This document shows positions 61,352 through 64,000 of a stretch of 64,000 bases of DNA, one piece after another (positions within the stretch are counted from its first letter, which is position 1; each line of letters starts with the position of its first letter). Origin of the DNA: Bryobacterales bacterium (lineage in GTDB: Bacteria > Acidobacteriota > Terriglobia > Bryobacterales > UBA6623); contig JAPPMB010000015.1 in the NCBI GenBank assembly GCA_028819255.1, positions 62,001-126,000 of the forward strand. Reading direction: 5' to 3'. A program made the position numbers and the translations under genes. Under the pieces are notes generated by a model, which was given only the letters and a program-made list of their open reading frames with translations, did no database searches and was not told the origin of the DNA.

Positions 61352-62020
61352 GGCCGCCGCCGCACACTAGCCCGATGATACCCTCTGGGATTCACTTGGC
61401 TGCGCAGCTTTCCTGCCAGCGGGCGGAATTATCCGGCGAGCGGCCAATATGCGGAGTGCGCGGGCAAGGCGATCCAGGAACGCGGGCCCAGGGCCGGCTC
61501 CAGGCCGCTGGCACCTGCCTGCAAGTGTGTTGCGAGGTCTGCCGCCTGTCCGCAATTGGGCCAAGCAATCTCCGGCTGCTTGGAGCCGGGCACCCGGCAC
61601 AGCCTAGGGCAGCAGAGAGGGGGACGGAACGGTGATGAACCGTCCGTCCCTCCGCTCCTCCGCCATCTTCCTGCCGATCGGCAGTCGAGCGGAGTTGCTT
61701 AGGGAACCTCTTGAATCTGCCGATCAGCGGTCCAAGCAACCGGCACCACCTCAGATTCGGGGCAAATCCCGGAGGGAAGCACTCGCCGTGTATGCGCCAA
61801 GGCCGTTTCGCGCCTCCGCGAAACACACGCGGCCCCGCCAAGGCCCCGTCCGGCATGCGGTTGGCGATCCGGGCGGGATAGCCGGCGCAGGCAGGCCGCA
61901 GCACCTGCTTCCCATTTCCAACTGCGCATCCAGCTTCCGCCGTGCGGTGACGGCACGCAGAACGGCCCCTCGACGATCCTCGCCCAGGTGCGGCGCCTCT
62001 TACTCTTGAACCCGGAATCG
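61352..62020. other. Gene-free stretch between the metal cluster and tat genes
   Basis: About 670 bp between two divergent units. Only shadow ORFs are present. It includes the hairpin listed at 61621-61650. The metal-cluster promoter is expected at the left end but no convincing elements are seen there; the tatA promoter is at the right end. Confidence 0.4.
61621..61650. repeat. Hairpin with 12-bp bulged stem
   Basis: GGGACGG-A-ACGGT and ACCGTCCGTCCC form a 12-bp stem with a single bulged A and a GATGA loop. It stands in a gene-free zone between divergent units, so it is not an obvious terminator for either; it could be a relic of an upstream gene, a repeat-family element, or a regulatory RNA hairpin. 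Confidence 0.4.
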
Positions 62021-62049
62021 TTGAAACTGCCCTTCGGCGTCGCTATGAT
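62021..62049 (+). promoter_or_regulatory. Sigma-70-like promoter for tatA
   Basis: TTGAAA (62021-62026) and TATGAT (62044-62049) are separated by exactly 17 bp, each matching the consensus at five of six positions. Transcription would start near 62056, leaving a leader of about 45 nt that includes the ribosome site GAGGAG six nt before ATG 62101. This is the best promoter in the window. Confidence 0.65.
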
Positions 62050-62100
62050 CAAAGGACGCCTGCAGTAGCCGGACACCCGGAAGCGCGCGAGGAGATTTTC

Positions 62101-62598
62101 ATGGGCCCCCTTGGCATGGGTGAAGTGGTTGTCCTGGTCATACTGGCCTTGCTGATCTTCGGACCCAAGAAACTGCCCGAGCTCGGCAAGACGTTCGGCA
62201 AGGGCATGGCCGAGTTCAAGCGCGCATCCAACGAGCTCAAGTCGACCTTCCAGCGCGAGATGGACAACATCGAGCACGAAACGAGGGACGTCAAGTCTCT
62301 GGCAAGGGACGTGACCAGCGACATCAACACCAGCTACTACGACGACAACGACGACGATTACTACAGCGACTACGACTACGGCGCCGGCTCGACCACGTCG
62401 ACCTCTTCTGCTTCCTCGAGTTCGGCGGACGCCTCCGCCGCGGCGGCAAAGGCGGGTTCTGAGCCCGTCCCCGAGCCGCTCGCCGGCGATGGCGAGGAAG
62501 TGAGTCCCGACACGGCGGCCTCCGCCGGCCAGTCCGACGCCGAGCCCGTTTCCGGCGTGCCGGAGGCCGAAGCGGTTGCGACCACCAACTCAACCTGA
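62101..62598 (+). CDS. tatA: Twin-arginine translocase subunit TatA/TatB type
   Basis: A 165-residue Tat subunit: a short membrane helix (GEVVVLVILALLIF), the GPKKLPELGK hinge, and an amphipathic helix (TFGKGMAEFKRASNELKSTF). The unusually long tail, from about residue 75, is rich in Asp, Tyr, Ser, Ala and Glu and predicted disordered. It is followed 60 bp later by tatC. With one TatA/B-like gene adjacent to TatC, the system may be of the two-component TatAC type, or a second TatB may lie elsewhere. The DUF3500 protein in this window carries a candidate Tat signal. Confidence 0.93.
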   Translation: MGPLGMGEVVVLVILALLIFGPKKLPELGKTFGKGMAEFKRASNELKSTFQREMDNIEHETRDVKSLARDVTSDINTSYYDDNDDDYYSDYDYGAGSTTSTSSASSSSADASAAAAKAGSEPVPEPLAGDGEEVSPDTAASAGQSDAEPVSGVPEAEAVATTNST

Positions 62599-62658
62599 AG
62601 ACCGTCGCTCGGCATCGCCTGAGTTTGCGCGAGCTCCCGGCAGGAACCATACCGACCA

Positions 62659-63810
62659 ATGAGTTCGGAAGACAAAGATCCGAAGGACGGCACAACCGGG
62701 ACGCCCGGGGAAGGCTCACCGGACTCCTCGTTCTACGACGACCCGTATCACGACGAGTCTGATCACCTGTACGACGATCCCTACGCGAATCCGCCGGAGG
62801 GCGGTTCCGCCGGCGGCTCCGCGTCCTCCGCCGAAGGCGGTGCAGGCGGAAGTGCGGCTGCGGGATCCAAGCCTCCTCCCTCGCCGCCGCCGCCTCCCGA
62901 TCCTGGCGCGGACGACGCGGACGACGAGGACGACATGGCGCGCATGTCGTTTCTCGAGCACCTTGAAGAGCTGCGCACGAGAATCCTCCGGGCCCTCGGC
63001 GGATTGCTCGTCGTCTACGTCCTATGCCTGGCGTTCGCCACGGATCTCCTCTCGTTCGTGCTGGCGCCGTTCTACGCCGCAGTCGAGGGCTTCACGACCA
63101 AGTCGGGCGATCCGATCAAGATCATCAACATCCGCCCGCTCGAGCAGTTCCAGGTCATCTACATCAAGGTGCCGCTGATCACGGCGGTGTTCCTCGGCGC
63201 GCCCTGGCTGATGTACCAGGCGTGGCAGTTCATCGCGCCCGGCCTCTACAGGAAGGAAAAGCGATGGGCGGTGCCGTTCATCTTCATTACGGCGACACTC
63301 TTCATCCTCGGCGGGATGTTCTGCTACTTCGTGGCTCTCCGCGTCACGCTGCAGTTCCTCCTGACGCTCTCTCTCGATCAGGTGGAGCCCTACATCTCAG
63401 TCAGCGAGTACCTCAACCTGTTCATCATCCTTGAGATCGGGCTGGGACTCGTATTCCAGCTGCCGGTCCTGATCTTCTTCTTCACGCTACTGCGGCTTAC
63501 GTCTCCGAGATTCCTCCTCCGCAACGTGCGGTACGCCGTCCTGATCATGTTCGTGGCCGCGGCAATCATCACACCGACCGGCGATCCGCTGACGATGACC
63601 CTTTTCGCCGGGCCGATGATCCTGCTCTATTTCATCGGCATCGGCGCGAGCTGGCTGCTGGTCCTGCGGAGGGAGGGGCGTAGGCTTCCCTGGTTCCGGA
63701 TCCTCCTGACGTTAGGGGTGTTCTTCGCGGTGGTTGCCGGCATCGTCGTCTACCTGCACCTCTACCACGGCTACGAATTCAGTGCCCAGTTTCCCTGGTT
63801 CGGGCGATAG
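62659..63810 (+). CDS. tatC: Twin-arginine translocase subunit TatC with N-terminal extension
   Basis: A 383-residue TatC. The core begins at MSFLEHLEELRTRI near residue 95 and has six membrane helices with the usual landmarks (FLGAPWLMYQAWQFIAPGLYRKEKRW, GLVFQLPVLIFFFTLL, AAIITPTGDPLTMTLFAGPMILLYFIGI). Before it lies a cytoplasmic extension of about 90 residues, acidic and then Gly/Ser/Ala/Pro-rich, not found in E. coli TatC. Start codon ATG 62659 is supported by the preceding GGCAGGAA-like stretch, but a later start at MARMSFLEH would remove the extension and cannot be excluded; continuous good composition favours the long form. Confidence 0.93.
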   Translation: MSSEDKDPKDGTTGTPGEGSPDSSFYDDPYHDESDHLYDDPYANPPEGGSAGGSASSAEGGAGGSAAAGSKPPPSPPPPPDPGADDADDEDDMARMSFLEHLEELRTRILRALGGLLVVYVLCLAFATDLLSFVLAPFYAAVEGFTTKSGDPIKIINIRPLEQFQVIYIKVPLITAVFLGAPWLMYQAWQFIAPGLYRKEKRWAVPFIFITATLFILGGMFCYFVALRVTLQFLLTLSLDQVEPYISVSEYLNLFIILEIGLGLVFQLPVLIFFFTLLRLTSPRFLLRNVRYAVLIMFVAAAIITPTGDPLTMTLFAGPMILLYFIGIGASWLLVLRREGRRLPWFRILLTLGVFFAVVAGIVVYLHLYHGYEFSAQFPWFGR

Positions 63811-63849
63811 CCGCCCCCCGGCGGGACCGCTGCAGGTCCGGTCGGGCGG
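63811..63849. terminator. Hairpin between convergent tatC and ispG
   Basis: Just after the tatC stop, CCGCCC and GGACC pair with GGTCC and GGGCGG across a GCTGCA loop, giving an 11-bp interrupted stem. It fills the gap between two convergent genes and lacks a clear U-run on either side, so bidirectional termination is plausible but not certain. Confidence 0.45.
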
Positions 63850-64000
63850 CTAGACCGCCGCGACCGCGTCGCCCTTCGGAGCGTAGCTTGACGCGACGTA
63901 CGCGTTCAGGATGTCGATGAATTCGGCGACGATTCCCTCTCCGCGTAGGGTTCGGAGAAGTCGGCCGTCCACGTAGACCGGAGCCACCGGCTCCTCGAAC
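63850..64000 (-). CDS. ispG: IspG, C-terminal end (runs off the window)
   Basis: The last 49 codons of a minus-strand gene that continues past 64000. The sequence EEPVAPVYVDGRLLRTLRGE followed by GIVAEFIDILNAYV matches the C-terminus of (E)-4-hydroxy-3-methylbut-2-enyl-diphosphate synthase (GcpE/IspG), the penultimate [4Fe-4S] enzyme of the MEP isoprenoid pathway, where YVDGxxxxTLRG is characteristic. The Cys ligands of the cluster are upstream, outside the window. The assignment is strong for so short a piece but rests on one motif. Confidence 0.8.
   Translation of the reverse strand, partial: FEEPVAPVYVDGRLLRTLRGEGIVAEFIDILNAYVASSYAPKGDAVAAV

Noticed and set aside
1-64000. tRNA, rRNA and CRISPR arrays
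   Set aside because: I looked for tRNA-like clover-leaf segments, rRNA signatures and regularly spaced direct repeats and saw none.

Overview
The window is high-GC bacterial DNA with long, well-spaced genes on both strands. It most resembles a member of the Acidobacteriota or a nearby soil or marine lineage. The support is two ADOP-type (acidobacterial duplicated orphan permease) ABC permeases, a YpdA-type bacillithiol-linked reductase, a Tricorn-like S41 protease, a DUF3500 protein, a secreted sulfatase, a five-Asp-box sialidase-like lipoprotein and a giant HEAT-repeat cytochrome. This is inference from gene content; no rRNA or tRNA gene is visible.

Layout. 1-6.1 kb: an unassigned 1.3 kb, then metH convergent with a sialidase-like lipoprotein. 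6.1-9 kb: a decayed stretch with a hipA remnant, a strong hairpin and one plausible unknown gene. 9-19 kb: Tricorn-like protease, DUF3500 protein, AAA/DUF4143 ATPase, sulfatase and TPR protein, mostly single-gene units. 19.6-25.2 kb: a compact minus-strand operon that joins a P1B-type metal ATPase to an HflK-like SPFH domain in one polypeptide, followed by an HflC-like protein with a histidine-rich tail, a second HflK-like protein and a small NTF2-like membrane-anchored protein. 25.3-34.3 kb: acyl-CoA synthetase, a 1.6-thousand-residue cytochrome, and a divergent pair (YpdA-like reductase and FG-GAP protein). 34.7-40.8 kb: a rearranged block bounded on both sides by broken genes (methylase tail, headless ADOP permease, intact ADOP permease, tailless substrate-binding protein, antitoxin without toxin). 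41-51.6 kb: PHP-like secreted protein, RraA-like, PhoD-like and SMP-30-like proteins, an anti-sigma/antagonist pair, an outer-membrane barrel, a VOC protein and an R2lox oxidase. 51.6-53 kb: a graveyard with an NHL pseudogene cut by an IS1595-like transposase remnant and AT-richer DNA. 53-61.4 kb: a minus-strand metal-acquisition cluster (Cys-rich small proteins, His/Glu-rich TonB receptor, CzcO-like flavoprotein with a Cys tail, short FeoB-like permease, unknown protein, G3E GTPase, MerC-like protein). 62-64 kb: tatA-tatC and the 3' end of ispG.

The two most interesting systems are both about metals and membranes. The P1B-ATPase/SPFH operon looks like a transition-metal pump built into a flotillin-like scaffold. 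The TonB/FeoB-like/G3E cluster looks like a complete outer-to-inner membrane route for zinc or a related metal. Neither assignment is proven by sequence reading alone.
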